DNA of 64,000 bases from Erythrobacter sp. HKB08 (GTDB lineage Bacteria; Pseudomonadota; Alphaproteobacteria; Sphingomonadales; Sphingomonadaceae). This document shows positions 28,116 through 37,139 of the stretch, piece after piece (the stretch's first letter is position 1; each line of letters begins with the position of its first letter). Both the position numbers and the translations under genes were made by a program. Location of the stretch: positions 1,905,501 to 1,969,500 of the forward strand of contig NZ_CP035310.1 of NCBI RefSeq assembly GCF_004114695.1. Direction: 5' to 3'. Under the pieces are notes generated by a model that did no database searches, was not told the origin of the DNA, and worked only from the letters and a program-made list of their open reading frames with translations.

Positions 28116-28825
28116 AGCATTTCCTCTCCACACTCGCCCGCGATCGCGCCGCGGTTGCCATGACCGAGTTCGCTCTTGCGACCCCTCTCATGCTGACGGC
28201 AATCCTCGGCGGCGTCGAAATGACGCACTATATTTCGACCACCATGCGGGTCGAACAGGTGGCCGCCAGCGTGGCGGACAATATCGGACGCGTCGGTGAC
28301 CAGACCGAGTTGCAGGATCGCAAGCTCTACGAGAACCAGATCAACGATATCCTGATGGGCTCGGAGTACACCGCGACGGAGGAGATCAACTTTCTCAAGC
28401 GCGGTCGGATCATCGTCAGCAGCCTGGAGATCTTCAGTACCCTCACCCATTGCCGGGGCGGTGCGTGCAACAGTGGCGGCAAAGCCAGCCTAACGGACGG
28501 CGACCAGTTCATCGCCTGGCAGCGCTGCCTTGGCGAGAAGAACGCGACCTCGAGCTACGGCACGCTCTATTCGCTCCAACCCGATGGGATGGGCCCTTCC
28601 GATGCGCGGGTTTACGCCGAACCGTCGGGCTCCACGATCTTCGTCGAAGTTACCTACGACTACGAGCCGATCTTCACGGATACGATCATCCCGACGACCG
28701 AAATCCGCGCTGTGTCCTCCTTCATCGTGCGCCACCAGCGCGACCGCAGCGAGATCTACAAGCGCAACGACTTCGGCACGTCGACCGAAGCACGCTGTGA
28801 CGTCTATACCGACACGATTAGCTGA
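28112..28825 (+). CDS. TadE-like protein, last gene of the cluster
   Basis: 237 residues from a GTG that overlaps the previous stop (GTGA). N-terminus ARDRAAVAMTEFALATPLML has the TadE Glu; then EMTHYISTTMRVEQVAASVADN. The larger C-terminal domain has Cys pairs (THCRGGACNS, RCLGEK, RCDVYTD) that probably form disulfides outside the membrane. It ends 18 bases from the convergent pdhB stop. Confidence 0.8.
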   Translation: MKHFLSTLARDRAAVAMTEFALATPLMLTAILGGVEMTHYISTTMRVEQVAASVADNIGRVGDQTELQDRKLYENQINDILMGSEYTATEEINFLKRGRIIVSSLEIFSTLTHCRGGACNSGGKASLTDGDQFIAWQRCLGEKNATSSYGTLYSLQPDGMGPSDARVYAEPSGSTIFVEVTYDYEPIFTDTIIPTTEIRAVSSFIVRHQRDRSEIYKRNDFGTSTEARCDVYTDTIS

Positions 28826-28843
28826 CGTGCCGGCCCGCTACGC

Positions 28844-30235
28844 TCAGTCGACGTAGCAAACCTTCTTCACCGCTTTGACGATCTTCGCCGCATCGATCAG
28901 CGCGAGCTTTTCGAGGTTCGCTGCGTAGGGAAGCGGCACGTCTTCGTCGCATACGCGCAGGACCGGGGCGTCGAGGTGGTCGAAGCCCTCTTCCATGCAG
29001 ATCGCGATGATTTCCGATGCGATGGAGCAGGTTGGCCAGCCCTCTTCCGCGACCACCAGGCGGTTGGTCTTGGCGAGGCTTTCCAGCACGGTCTGCTTGT
29101 CCAGCGGACGAAGCGTGCGAAGGTCGATCACTTCCGCATCGATCCCTTCCTCGGCAAGCTTCTCGGCTGCCTCGAGCGAGAAGCCGACGCCGATCGAGTA
29201 GCTGACGATGGTGACGTCCGAACCCTCGCGCATGATGCGCGCCTTGCCGATCGGCAGGACATGGTCATCGAGTTCCGGAAGCTCGAAGCTCTTGCCGTAA
29301 ACCAGCTCGTTCTCGAGGAACACTACCGGGTCGTCGCTGCGGATGGCGGCCTTGAGCAGGCCCTTCGCATCCGAGGAATCATACGGCGCGATGACGATGA
29401 GGCCCGGCACGCTCGCGTACCATGGGCCGTAGTTCTGGCTGTGCTGCGCGCCCACGCGGCTTGCGGCAGCGTTCGGACCGCGGAATACGATCGGGCAACG
29501 CATCTGGCCGCCGGACATGTAGTTGGTCTTCGCGGCCGAGTTGATGACGTGGTCGATCGCCTGCATCGCGAAGTTGAAGGTCATGAACTCGACGATCGGG
29601 CGCAGGCCGCCCATCGCCGCGCCCGCACCGATGCCGGCGAAGCCGTACTCGGTGATCGGGGTGTCGATGACGCGCTTGGGGCCGAATTCATCGAGCAGGC
29701 CCTGGGTGACCTTGTAGGCGCCCTGATACTGCGCGACTTCCTCGCCCATCACGAAAACGCGTTCGTCGCGCCGCATTTCCTCGGCCATCGCATCGCGCAG
29801 CGCTTCGCGGACCGTGACGCTCGCCATGTTGGTACCGGCGGGAATTTCCGGATCGGATTTCGGTTCGCGCGCCGGAGCCTCGGGAGTGATCGAGCCGTCC
29901 TCGTCGGAACGGCCTACGTCCTTGCCCTCGCCCGGAACGTCGGCCGGAGCTTCGTCGGAAGCTGCGGGAGCTTCGACGCTGCCCGCGTCCTCGCCCTCGC
30001 CCGCCAGCATGGCGATGACCGTGCCGACCGCGACATTCTCCGTACCTTCGGGAACGAGGATCTTGGCAAGCGTGCCTTCGTCGATCGCCTCGAATTCCAT
30101 CGTCGCCTTGTCGGTTTCGATCTCGGCGATGATGTCACCCGGCTCGATGGAGTCGCCTTCCTGCTTCAGCCACTTGGCAAGCGTGCCCTCCTCCATGGTG
30201 GGCGAAAGGGCCGGCATCTTGAGTTCGATAGCCAT
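28844..30235 (-). CDS. pdhB: Pyruvate dehydrogenase E1 beta with N-terminal lipoyl domain
   Basis: 463 residues. The lipoyl domain (1-80) has the lipoylation site ETDKATMEF (Lys43); an Ala/Glu/Asp-rich linker (~80-135) leads to the E1-beta transketolase-type domain starting [15 protein letters not shown]. The fusion of a lipoyl domain to E1-beta is typical of alphaproteobacteria. With pdhA it forms the thiamine-dependent E1 that decarboxylates pyruvate; E2 and E3 are outside the window. Three bases after pdhA. Confidence 0.97.
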   Translation of the reverse strand: MAIELKMPALSPTMEEGTLAKWLKQEGDSIEPGDIIAEIETDKATMEFEAIDEGTLAKILVPEGTENVAVGTVIAMLAGEGEDAGSVEAPAASDEAPADVPGEGKDVGRSDEDGSITPEAPAREPKSDPEIPAGTNMASVTVREALRDAMAEEMRRDERVFVMGEEVAQYQGAYKVTQGLLDEFGPKRVIDTPITEYGFAGIGAGAAMGGLRPIVEFMTFNFAMQAIDHVINSAAKTNYMSGGQMRCPIVFRGPNAAASRVGAQHSQNYGPWYASVPGLIVIAPYDSSDAKGLLKAAIRSDDPVVFLENELVYGKSFELPELDDHVLPIGKARIMREGSDVTIVSYSIGVGFSLEAAEKLAEEGIDAEVIDLRTLRPLDKQTVLESLAKTNRLVVAEEGWPTCSIASEIIAICMEEGFDHLDAPVLRVCDEDVPLPYAANLEKLALIDAAKIVKAVKKVCYVD

Positions 30236-30238
30236 CGA

Positions 30239-31369
30239 TCAATACTCCCCGACCAGGACATCGGTGTAGAGTTCGCTCGGATCTGGTTCGGGCGAGCTTT
30301 CCGCGAAGTCGGCCGCTTCCGACACGATCTTGCGGATGTTCTTGTCGATCGCTTTCAAGTCGTCCTCGGTCTTGCCCTTCTCCATCAGTGCCTTCTTCAG
30401 GCCCTCGATCGGGTCCTTGGTATCGCGGTAATCCTGCACTTCCTCGCGCGTGCGATATTTCGCCGGGTCGGACATGGAGTGCCCGCGATAGCGATAGGTG
30501 TTGAGTTCCATCAGCACCGGGCCATTGCCTTCGCGAACATGCTTGAACGCGATCTCGGCCGCGTTGCGCACTTCGAGCACGTCCATGCCGTTCACGTCCA
30601 TGCCGGGAATGCGGAATGCCGTGCCGCGGCGGTGGAATTCGGTTTCGGCCGAGCTGCGAGTGACCGCGGTTCCCATGGCGTACTGGTTGTTCTCGATCAC
30701 GAAAACGATCGGCAGGTTCCACAGGGCGGCCATGTTGAAGGTCTCGTAGACCTGGCCCTGGTTTGCCGCGCCGTCGCCGAAATAGGCAAGGCAGAGGCCA
30801 CCGTCGTTGTTGTACTGGTGAGCGAGCGCAAGACCGCCGCCGAGCGCAACCTGCGCGCCGACGATGCCGTGGCCGCCGTAGAATTTATGCTCGGTGCTGA
30901 ACATGTGCATCGAGCCGCCCTTGCCCTTCGAGATGCCGGCCTGGCGCCCGGTCAGTTCCGCCATGATGACGTTGGGATCGATACCGTAAGCGAGCATGTG
31001 GCCGTGATCGCGGTAGCCGGTGATCACGCTGTCCTTGTCGCTGTCGAGCGCGCTCTGCAGGCCGATGGCGACCGCTTCCTGGCCGATATAGAGGTGGCAG
31101 AAGCCGCCGATCAGGCCGAGGCCGTAAAGCTGGCCGGCCTTTTCCTCGAAGCGGCGGATAAGCAGCATTTGCTCGTAGAAGTGCAGCATTTCCTCGACGC
31201 TTGCATCATAGCGCGGCGATTTCTCGTGCGCTTCCTGCAGGCTGTGGAGGACGAAATCCTCGTCGGTCGCGATCGCTTTCGACTTCGACGGCGTTTTCTT
31301 CGCTGCGGCGGGTTTCTTTGCCGCCGGTTTTTTCGCCGGTGCTTTTTTGGTCCGGGGTTGCTTGGCCAA
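30239..31369 (-). CDS. pdhA: Pyruvate dehydrogenase E1 alpha
   Basis: 376 residues. The thiamine diphosphate motif is seen as YFGDGAANQGQVYETFNMA ending in ENNQYAMGT; the phosphorylation-loop region RYRGHSMSDP is also present. The first ~32 residues are an unusual Lys/Ala/Pro-rich extension (KKAPAKKPAAKKPAAAKK) resembling histone-H1-like tails, absent from shorter E1-alpha proteins. First gene of pdhA-pdhB; the preceding 131 bases to ftsB hold room for a promoter. Confidence 0.97.
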   Translation of the reverse strand: MAKQPRTKKAPAKKPAAKKPAAAKKTPSKSKAIATDEDFVLHSLQEAHEKSPRYDASVEEMLHFYEQMLLIRRFEEKAGQLYGLGLIGGFCHLYIGQEAVAIGLQSALDSDKDSVITGYRDHGHMLAYGIDPNVIMAELTGRQAGISKGKGGSMHMFSTEHKFYGGHGIVGAQVALGGGLALAHQYNNDGGLCLAYFGDGAANQGQVYETFNMAALWNLPIVFVIENNQYAMGTAVTRSSAETEFHRRGTAFRIPGMDVNGMDVLEVRNAAEIAFKHVREGNGPVLMELNTYRYRGHSMSDPAKYRTREEVQDYRDTKDPIEGLKKALMEKGKTEDDLKAIDKNIRKIVSEAADFAESSPEPDPSELYTDVLVGEY

Positions 31370-31500
31370 GGCTGCTCATCCCTGTTTTGTGTTCACCTGG
31401 GGAGGTTTGTGCCAGCCTCTTGGCGCAAGACGTAGCGTCACGCAACGGGGGCGTGAGCCATGCATACGAAATTCAAGGGATTGCCCGAGGGCGGAGCGTG

Positions 31501-31779
31501 TCAGTCAGCTTCGGGAAGCGTCAGGACGACCTCGTCCGGATGGATCATGTTCTGGTTACGGCGAAGCAGTTCGCCAACGAGATCCGGATCGGCATTGTTG
31601 AGATTGAGCAGGTCGACCCGATTCTTCAGCGCATCGCGCTCTTCAACCAGGGCTGCCACCTGCATCTTGCGCTGCTCGAGGAGCTGGCTGTTTTCACCCC
31701 ATGCGAGCAGCCCGCTGGGCCCGGCAATCGCAAGTCCCGTGATGGCGAGCAGGATCGCAAGGGCAATGCCCTGCATCAT
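31501..31779 (-). CDS. ftsB: FtsB/DivIC-type septum protein
   Basis: 92 residues: a short cytoplasmic start, one transmembrane helix (GIALAILLAITGLAIAG), then a periplasmic coiled coil (SQLLEQRKMQVAALVEERDA, LKNRVDLLN) and an NPD-like NADPDLVGELLRRNQ segment. This is the FtsB fold that works with FtsL and FtsQ in the divisome. GGAG at 3-6 bases supports the ATGATG at 31779/31776; an in-frame ATG at 31821 has no ribosome-binding site. Lying upstream of pdhA is its usual alphaproteobacterial place. Confidence 0.85.
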   Translation of the reverse strand: MMQGIALAILLAITGLAIAGPSGLLAWGENSQLLEQRKMQVAALVEERDALKNRVDLLNLNNADPDLVGELLRRNQNMIHPDEVVLTLPEAD

Positions 31780-31874
31780 CTGCTCCCTCGGGAGTGAAAT
31801 TTTATGCCCCTCTCGCGTCACGTTAACTACAGAATCACAACTGATTCAGCGGGTCAAGAAACATTTGCGAATTA

Positions 31875-33032
31875 TCAGTAGGAACGCGGCAGGCCGAGTA
31901 CGTGCTCGGCCAGGTAGCTGAGGATCAGGTTGGTCGAAATCGGCGCCACCGTATAGAGCCGCGCCTCGCGGAACTTGCGCTCGACATCGTATTCCTCGGC
32001 GAATCCGAAACCGCCGTGAGTCTGGACGCACATGTCCGCTGCCGCCCAGCTCGCTTCGGAGGCGAGCATCTTGGCTATGTTTGCCTCGGCCCCGGCATTG
32101 CCGCCCTCGTCATAGACCTCGGCGGCGTGGTGAACCATCAGTTCGGCAGCCCGCATCTGGGCGTAGCAACGCGCGATCGGGAACTGCACGCCCTGGTTCT
32201 TCCCGATCGGCGCGCCGAAGACATTGCGCTCTTTCGCATAGTCGCTCGCCTTCTCGATGAACCACTTGGCATCGCCGATGCACTCGGCGGCGATCAGGAT
32301 GCGTTCCGCGTTCATGCCCGACAGGATGTAGCGGAAGCCCTTCCCTTCCTCGCCGATCAGCGCACTGGCCGGGATGCGCATGTCGTCGAAGAACACCTCT
32401 GTGGTCGAGTGGTTCATCATCGTGCGGATCGGCTTGATGGTCATGCCATTGCCGACGACTTTGCGCATATCGACGAGGAACAGCGATAGCCCGTCCGTTT
32501 TCTTGGCCACTTCCTCGCGCGGAGTCGTGCGCGCGAGCAGCGCCATGAGGTCGGAATGCTCGGCGCGGCTCGTCCAGATCTTCTGGCCGTTGATGACGTA
32601 TTCGTCGCCTTCGCGCTTAGCGAATGTGCGCAGGCTGAGCGTATCGGTCCCGCTGGTCGGCTCCGAAACCCCGAAGGCCTGAAGGCGCAGCTCTCCGCTG
32701 GCGATACCTGGAAGATATTCCTGCTTTTGCTCTTCGGAGCCGTAGCGAAGCAGCGTGTTCATCACGTACATCTGCGCGTGAGCGGCCGCGCCGTTGCAGC
32801 CTGCTGCCTGGATTTCTTCCATGATCACGGCTGCCGCATCGAGCTTGAGCCCGCTGCCGCCATATTCGTCGGGAATGAGCGCCGCGAGAAAGCCCGCCTT
32901 GGTCAGCGCGTCGACGAACTCGCCGGGATAGGCGCGTTCGCGATCCTTCTCGCGCCAGTACTCGCCCGGAAACTCGTCGCACAGCGCTCGTACCGCGCGG
33001 CGGATTTCGGCAAGCTCTTCATTCTCTCGCAT
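31875..33032 (-). CDS. Acyl-CoA dehydrogenase-family flavoprotein
   Basis: 385 residues. FAD/substrate motifs: GVSEPTSGTD, IWTSRAEHSD, CVQTHGGFGFAEEYDVER. The usual catalytic Glu position near the C-terminus (YEGT in medium-chain enzymes) reads LYTVAPIS, so that base is missing. Instead SGMNAERILIAAE places Glu243 where isovaleryl-CoA and long-chain dehydrogenases carry theirs. A branched-chain or long-chain substrate is therefore possible but unproven. GGGAGAGACC directly before ATG 33032 sets the start. Divergent from hppD. Confidence 0.9.
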   Translation of the reverse strand: MRENEELAEIRRAVRALCDEFPGEYWREKDRERAYPGEFVDALTKAGFLAALIPDEYGGSGLKLDAAAVIMEEIQAAGCNGAAAHAQMYVMNTLLRYGSEEQKQEYLPGIASGELRLQAFGVSEPTSGTDTLSLRTFAKREGDEYVINGQKIWTSRAEHSDLMALLARTTPREEVAKKTDGLSLFLVDMRKVVGNGMTIKPIRTMMNHSTTEVFFDDMRIPASALIGEEGKGFRYILSGMNAERILIAAECIGDAKWFIEKASDYAKERNVFGAPIGKNQGVQFPIARCYAQMRAAELMVHHAAEVYDEGGNAGAEANIAKMLASEASWAAADMCVQTHGGFGFAEEYDVERKFREARLYTVAPISTNLILSYLAEHVLGLPRSY

Positions 33033-33161
33033 GGTCTCTCCCAATCTCGCGATTGATGGAGCGATTAGCGCGACAATGCGTTGTGTCAAATGATGCAGAC
33101 CGCTTGATTTCCTCGAGCAAACTGGTTACAAATGAAACCAATCTTGGAGGATCTGATTTCT

Positions 33162-34274
33162 ATGGCTGACCTGTTCGAAAATCCCGCTGGCCTGGACGGC
33201 TTCGAGTTCGTCGAATTCTGCGCCCCCGAGAAGGGCGTGCTGGAGCCGGTGTTCGAAGCAATGGGCTTTACCCATGTCGCGACCCACCGCTCGAAAGACG
33301 TCCACCTGTGGCGCCAGGGCGGCATCAACCTGATCGCCAATTACGAGCCGCGCAGCGCAGCTTGGTTCTTCGCGCGCGAACACGGTGCATCGGCTTGCGG
33401 CATGGCTTTCCGTGTCCGTGATGCGCAGAAGGCGTGGGACCACCTGATCGAACAGGGCGCAGAGCCCGTGCATGTCGAAACCGGCCCGATGGAACTGCGC
33501 ATCCCGGCGATCCGCGGCATCGGCGGCGCAATCCTTTATCTCGTCGACCGCTACGAGGACGAGAACGGCGACGGCCTGTCGATCTACGACATTGATTTCG
33601 AATTCCTGCCGGGCGTCGAGAAGCACCCGGAAGGTGCCGGCTTCAAGCTGATCGACCACCTGACGCACAACGTCTACACCGGTCGTATGTCCTATTGGGC
33701 GGACTACTACGAGAAGCTGTTCAACTTCCGCGAGATCCGTTTCTTCGACATCAAGGGCGAGTACACCGGCCTCACCTCCAAGGCGCTCACTGCGCCCGAC
33801 GGCAAGATCCGCATTCCGCTCAATGAAGAAGGCGAAGGCGGCAAGGGCCAGATCGAGGAGTTCCTGCGCGAGTTCAACGGCGAAGGCATCCAGCACATTG
33901 CGCTGATCTGCGACAACCTTGTCGAAGCATGGGACCGCCTCAAGAAGCTCGGCGTTCCGTTCATGACCGCACCGCCGGAAACCTATTACGATATGCTCGA
34001 CGAGCGCCTCCCCGGCCACGGCGAGAATGCCGATGAGCTCAAGATGCGCGGCATCCTGCTCGACGGCACGACCGAAGGCGGCCAGCCCCGCCTGCTGCTT
34101 CAGATTTTTGCCGAAGCGCAGGTCGGTCCGGTGTTCTTCGAATTCATCCAGCGCAAGGGTGACGAAGGCTTCGGCGAAGGCAACTTCAAGGCGCTGTTCG
34201 AAAGCATGGAACGCGACCAGATCCGTCGCGGCGCCCTGCAGGTCGACGAAGCCGAAACGGAGCCGGCGGAATGA
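33162..34274 (+). CDS. hppD: 4-Hydroxyphenylpyruvate dioxygenase
   Basis: 370 residues, two VOC halves. The iron ligands His166 (IDHLTHNV), His245 (IQHIAL) and Glu327 (FFEFIQRKG) are intact, as are LLLQIF and the C-terminal [17 protein letters not shown]. It converts 4-hydroxyphenylpyruvate to homogentisate in tyrosine breakdown. hmgA and fumarylacetoacetase are not in the window. A GGAGG lies 11 bases before ATG 33162; the ATG at 33132 has no ribosome-binding site. Confidence 0.97.
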   Translation: MADLFENPAGLDGFEFVEFCAPEKGVLEPVFEAMGFTHVATHRSKDVHLWRQGGINLIANYEPRSAAWFFAREHGASACGMAFRVRDAQKAWDHLIEQGAEPVHVETGPMELRIPAIRGIGGAILYLVDRYEDENGDGLSIYDIDFEFLPGVEKHPEGAGFKLIDHLTHNVYTGRMSYWADYYEKLFNFREIRFFDIKGEYTGLTSKALTAPDGKIRIPLNEEGEGGKGQIEEFLREFNGEGIQHIALICDNLVEAWDRLKKLGVPFMTAPPETYYDMLDERLPGHGENADELKMRGILLDGTTEGGQPRLLLQIFAEAQVGPVFFEFIQRKGDEGFGEGNFKALFESMERDQIRRGALQVDEAETEPAE

Positions 34275-34834
34275 GCGAGCACCCGGTAAAGCTGGGCGGC
34301 GTCCACCACGCTGCCTATCGCTGCAAGGACGCGAAAGAGACGGTCGAGTGGTACCAGAAGGTGCTCGGCATGGAGTACACCACGGCCTTTGCCGAGGACC
34401 ATGTTCCTTCGACCGGCGCCTACGATCCCTACATGCACGTCTTCCTCGACGCGGGTAACGGCAATATCCTCGCCTTCTTCGAGCTGCCGAACCAGCCCGA
34501 CATGGGCCGCGACGAAAACACGCCGCAGTGGGTCCAGCACCTCGCATTCCGCGTCGGCAGCGAAGAAGAACTGCTTGCCGCCAAGGACCATGTCGAGAGC
34601 CTCGGCATCGACGTTCTCGGCCCGACGCATCACGGCATCTTCAAGTCGATCTACTTCTTCGACCCGAACGGCCACCGCGTCGAGCTGGCTGCCGATATCG
34701 GCACCGATGAGCAGTATGCCGAGCTGAAGCGCGTCGCGATGCCGATGCTCGAGGAATGGTCGCAGACCAAGAAGGCTCCGCAGCACGCGGCCTGGCTCCA
34801 CGAGATCGCCCGCAAGGAACATGGCAACGCCTGA
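34271..34834 (+). CDS. VOC-family (glyoxalase-like) protein
   Basis: 187 residues, one VOC domain with His at [18 protein letters not shown] and a Glu in HRVELAAD, a likely metal set. The start overlaps the hppD stop (ATGA), so the two are translated together and a role in aromatic catabolism or detoxification is likely. The C-terminal ~45 residues are a helical extension ending [16 protein letters not shown]. The substrate is unknown. Confidence 0.82.
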   Translation: MSEHPVKLGGVHHAAYRCKDAKETVEWYQKVLGMEYTTAFAEDHVPSTGAYDPYMHVFLDAGNGNILAFFELPNQPDMGRDENTPQWVQHLAFRVGSEEELLAAKDHVESLGIDVLGPTHHGIFKSIYFFDPNGHRVELAADIGTDEQYAELKRVAMPMLEEWSQTKKAPQHAAWLHEIARKEHGNA

Positions 34835-34862
34835 TTGCCGCGATCGGCACGGGCCGACGGTC

Positions 34863-34887
34863 GGAACTGCCCCTCCCTTCACCCGTT
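34863..34887 (+). promoter_or_regulatory. Possible EcfG (general stress) promoter before mscS
   Basis: GGAAC (34863-34867), 16 bases, CGTT (34884-34887) matches the alphaproteobacterial EcfG/sigma-T consensus. The expected start of transcription is ~25 bases before the mscS ATG at 34912, just beyond the VOC stop. An AAGGGGACATC ribosome-binding site then precedes mscS. Confidence 0.55.
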
Positions 34888-34911
34888 GAGGGCGAAAACG
34901 AAGGGGACATC

Positions 34912-35829
34912 ATGAGCAATCCGACCGCCGGCGCGTCCGGCGAAACTTACGACCAGACCGTGAACACCCTGGCGACGCTGCAGGACCAGCTCGTCGGCAT
35001 GGCGGAGGGCTTCGTTCGCGCCCTGCCCAACATGGTGATCGCGCTGGTCATCCTGCTGATCACCTGGATCGTCGCGAAATTCGCAATGCGAATCGCCGAC
35101 CGGCTGGTCGGCTCGACCGAAATCCGGCCCAGCCTTAAGAACCTGATCGACACCGTCGTGAAGCTGGTCATCTGGCTCGTGGGCCTGATGATCGCGCTGA
35201 TCGTCGTCATGCCGGGCATGACCCCCGCCAGCCTCGTTGCGGGCCTCGGCATCGGTGCCGTCGCCATCGGCTTCGCCTTCCAGGACATTTTCGAGAATTT
35301 TCTCGCCGGCGTGCTCATCATGCTGCGCGAGAAGATGCGTATCGGCGACATCATCGAGTGCGAAGGCATAAAGGGCAAGGTCGAGCACATCACCCTTCGC
35401 GAAACTTATGTCCGCAAGCTTTCGGGCGAAGTGACGCTCGTTCCAAACGCGATGCTGTTCAAGAACCCGGTCGAGATCCTGACCGACGAAACGCAGCGTC
35501 GCCACGAGGTGGTCGCAGGCGTTTCCTACGACACCGACCTCGACCACGCAGCCGAAGTCATTCGCAAAGCGGTCGAAGGCGTGGAAGGTATCGATGCCGA
35601 CAAGGGCGTCGACGTGTTTGCGACGACCTTCAACTCCAGTTCGGTCGACTTCAAGGTGCGCTGGTGGGCTGGCTCAAAGCCGCGCGACATGTGGGTCTCG
35701 ACCGACAAGGTGGTGCGCGCAATCAAGCGTGGTCTCGACGATGCGGGCATCGAAATTCCGTTCCCCTACATCACGCATACCTTCAAGGAGCGCGTGCCAA
35801 TGGGCAATGCGCCCGGCGAAGCGAAGTAA
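34912..35829 (+). CDS. mscS: Small-conductance mechanosensitive channel, MscS family
   Basis: 305 residues. Three N-terminal membrane helices (about 30-50, 75-95, 100-130), with the Gly/Ala-rich pore helix ASLVAGLGIGAVAIGFAFQD, the ENFLAGVLIMLREKMRIGD segment and the beta domain AFQDIFENF to LVPNAMLFKNPV. It opens under membrane tension to release solutes in osmotic downshock. The candidate EcfG promoter would tie it to the general stress response. A 12-base-pair hairpin with a short T-run follows its stop. Confidence 0.94.
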   Translation: MSNPTAGASGETYDQTVNTLATLQDQLVGMAEGFVRALPNMVIALVILLITWIVAKFAMRIADRLVGSTEIRPSLKNLIDTVVKLVIWLVGLMIALIVVMPGMTPASLVAGLGIGAVAIGFAFQDIFENFLAGVLIMLREKMRIGDIIECEGIKGKVEHITLRETYVRKLSGEVTLVPNAMLFKNPVEILTDETQRRHEVVAGVSYDTDLDHAAEVIRKAVEGVEGIDADKGVDVFATTFNSSSVDFKVRWWAGSKPRDMWVSTDKVVRAIKRGLDDAGIEIPFPYITHTFKERVPMGNAPGEAK

Positions 35830-35859
35830 CGCCAAGCTAAAGAGAAGCGATCTGGCGCA

Positions 35860-35903
35860 GCACCCGTTTCCAGCCTAGTCGGCGGAGACGGGTGCGCGTT
35901 TTG
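35860..35903 (+). terminator. Terminator after mscS
   Basis: GCACCCGTTTCC (35860-35871) pairs with GGAGACGGGTGC (35884-35895), one G-U pair, 12-base loop, then GCGTTTT. Probable rho-independent terminator separating mscS from the MFS gene. Confidence 0.55.
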
Positions 35904-35936
35904 CGTCATGATGGGGACACGGTGGAAACGGCGGCA

Positions 35937-37133
35937 ATGAGCGCATCAGCCTATCTCTCGCGCAGGCAGGAGTTCGCGCTTTCCGTCGTCGTGGCGGTGG
36001 TCACCGCGAACGCTTATTACATCCACCCGATTATCGGCGAAGTCGCCGCACATTTCGGCATCAGCGAAGCGCGCATCGGGCTGGTCCCGGCACTCAACCA
36101 GATCGCGCTGGCGATCGGCATCTTCCTGCTGCTGCCCCTGGGCGACAGGTTTTCCAACAAGCGCCTTACCGTCGTATTCGTGAGCGGCCAGACACTGTCG
36201 CTCGCCGCGATGACGCTGTCGGATAGCTTCACGGTCTTCACCATCGGCTCAACCGCGCTCGGCTTCTTCACCATCGCGCCATACCTGCTGCCCGCCTATG
36301 CCTCGAAGCGCGTAGCGCCCGAGCGATTGGGACAAGTCACCGCCCTGCTCACTGCCGGCGTAATTCTCGGCATCTTGATCGCACGGGTCGGCGCAGGCGT
36401 GGTGACCGAACATTTCGGGTGGCGCGCGGTTTACTGGATCGCGACGAGCCTCATGCTCGCCATCACCCTCGCCCTCCCCTTCCTTATGGAAGGTCGCCGC
36501 GGGGGTGCCGATGAAAACCGGACCGGATACGGAGCACTCGTCGCTTCCCTCTTCCCTCTGATGAAGCAGCATCGCGAAGTCCTGTTGTCGGGCGCGATCC
36601 AGGCACTCAACTTCGGCGGCTTCATTGCATTGTGGCTCGGTCTCGCGCTGCATCTCACCAGTGATGAGATGGGATACGGCGTCGATACGGTCGGCTACCT
36701 CGCGGGCATTTCGGCGGTCAGCATTTTCTCGACTCCGCGTCTGGGGCGCTGGGCGGACTCGGTCGGTCCACGCAAGGCGCGCTTCGTGTTCGCGCTGATC
36801 CAATTCGGCGGCCTACTTCTGCTCTGGCCACTCGGCCAGTCGCTGTGGTTGCTGCTCATTCCGCTGTTCATCGGCAATCTCGTCGGCCCCGGTATCGACG
36901 TAACCGGCCGGATGACCTTCCTGTCGCTCGAGCCGAGCCTGAGAACCAGGCTGACGACGATCTACATCGTGCTCATGTTCATCGGCGGCGGACTGGCCAG
37001 CATCCTCGGCACGACCGTCTACGATGCGTTCGGCTGGGCCGGAACCTGTGCATTGCTTGTCGGGATTTCCGGATCGCTCGGCGTGTTGTCTTACCTGGCG
37101 CGAAGCTTGTACGAGCAGCGCGTGCCCGCCTGA
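35937..37133 (+). CDS. MFS transporter
   Basis: 398 residues, twelve predicted helices. The MFS loop motif appears as PLGDRFSNKRLT between helices 2 and 3, and GRWADSVGPRKAR in the second half. The sequence is most like drug or small-molecule efflux members, but no substrate can be assigned. Start 35937 (MSASAYLSRRQEF) is preferred over a GTG at 35892 that lies inside the mscS terminator hairpin. It converges with the GNAT gene, 6 bases apart. Confidence 0.86.
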   Translation: MSASAYLSRRQEFALSVVVAVVTANAYYIHPIIGEVAAHFGISEARIGLVPALNQIALAIGIFLLLPLGDRFSNKRLTVVFVSGQTLSLAAMTLSDSFTVFTIGSTALGFFTIAPYLLPAYASKRVAPERLGQVTALLTAGVILGILIARVGAGVVTEHFGWRAVYWIATSLMLAITLALPFLMEGRRGGADENRTGYGALVASLFPLMKQHREVLLSGAIQALNFGGFIALWLGLALHLTSDEMGYGVDTVGYLAGISAVSIFSTPRLGRWADSVGPRKARFVFALIQFGGLLLLWPLGQSLWLLLIPLFIGNLVGPGIDVTGRMTFLSLEPSLRTRLTTIYIVLMFIGGGLASILGTTVYDAFGWAGTCALLVGISGSLGVLSYLARSLYEQRVPA

Positions 37134-37139
37134 TGAGCC

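Noticed and set aside
23323-28825. Complete Tad/Flp pilus locus
   Set aside because: No pilin, ATPase, secretin, platform or peptidase gene is in the window; only TadE/G-type proteins are present.
28976-31435. Plus-strand open frame of ~820 codons opposite pdhA and pdhB
   Set aside because: The minus strand encodes well-conserved E1 subunits; the antisense product is Arg/His/Asp-rich with no domain.
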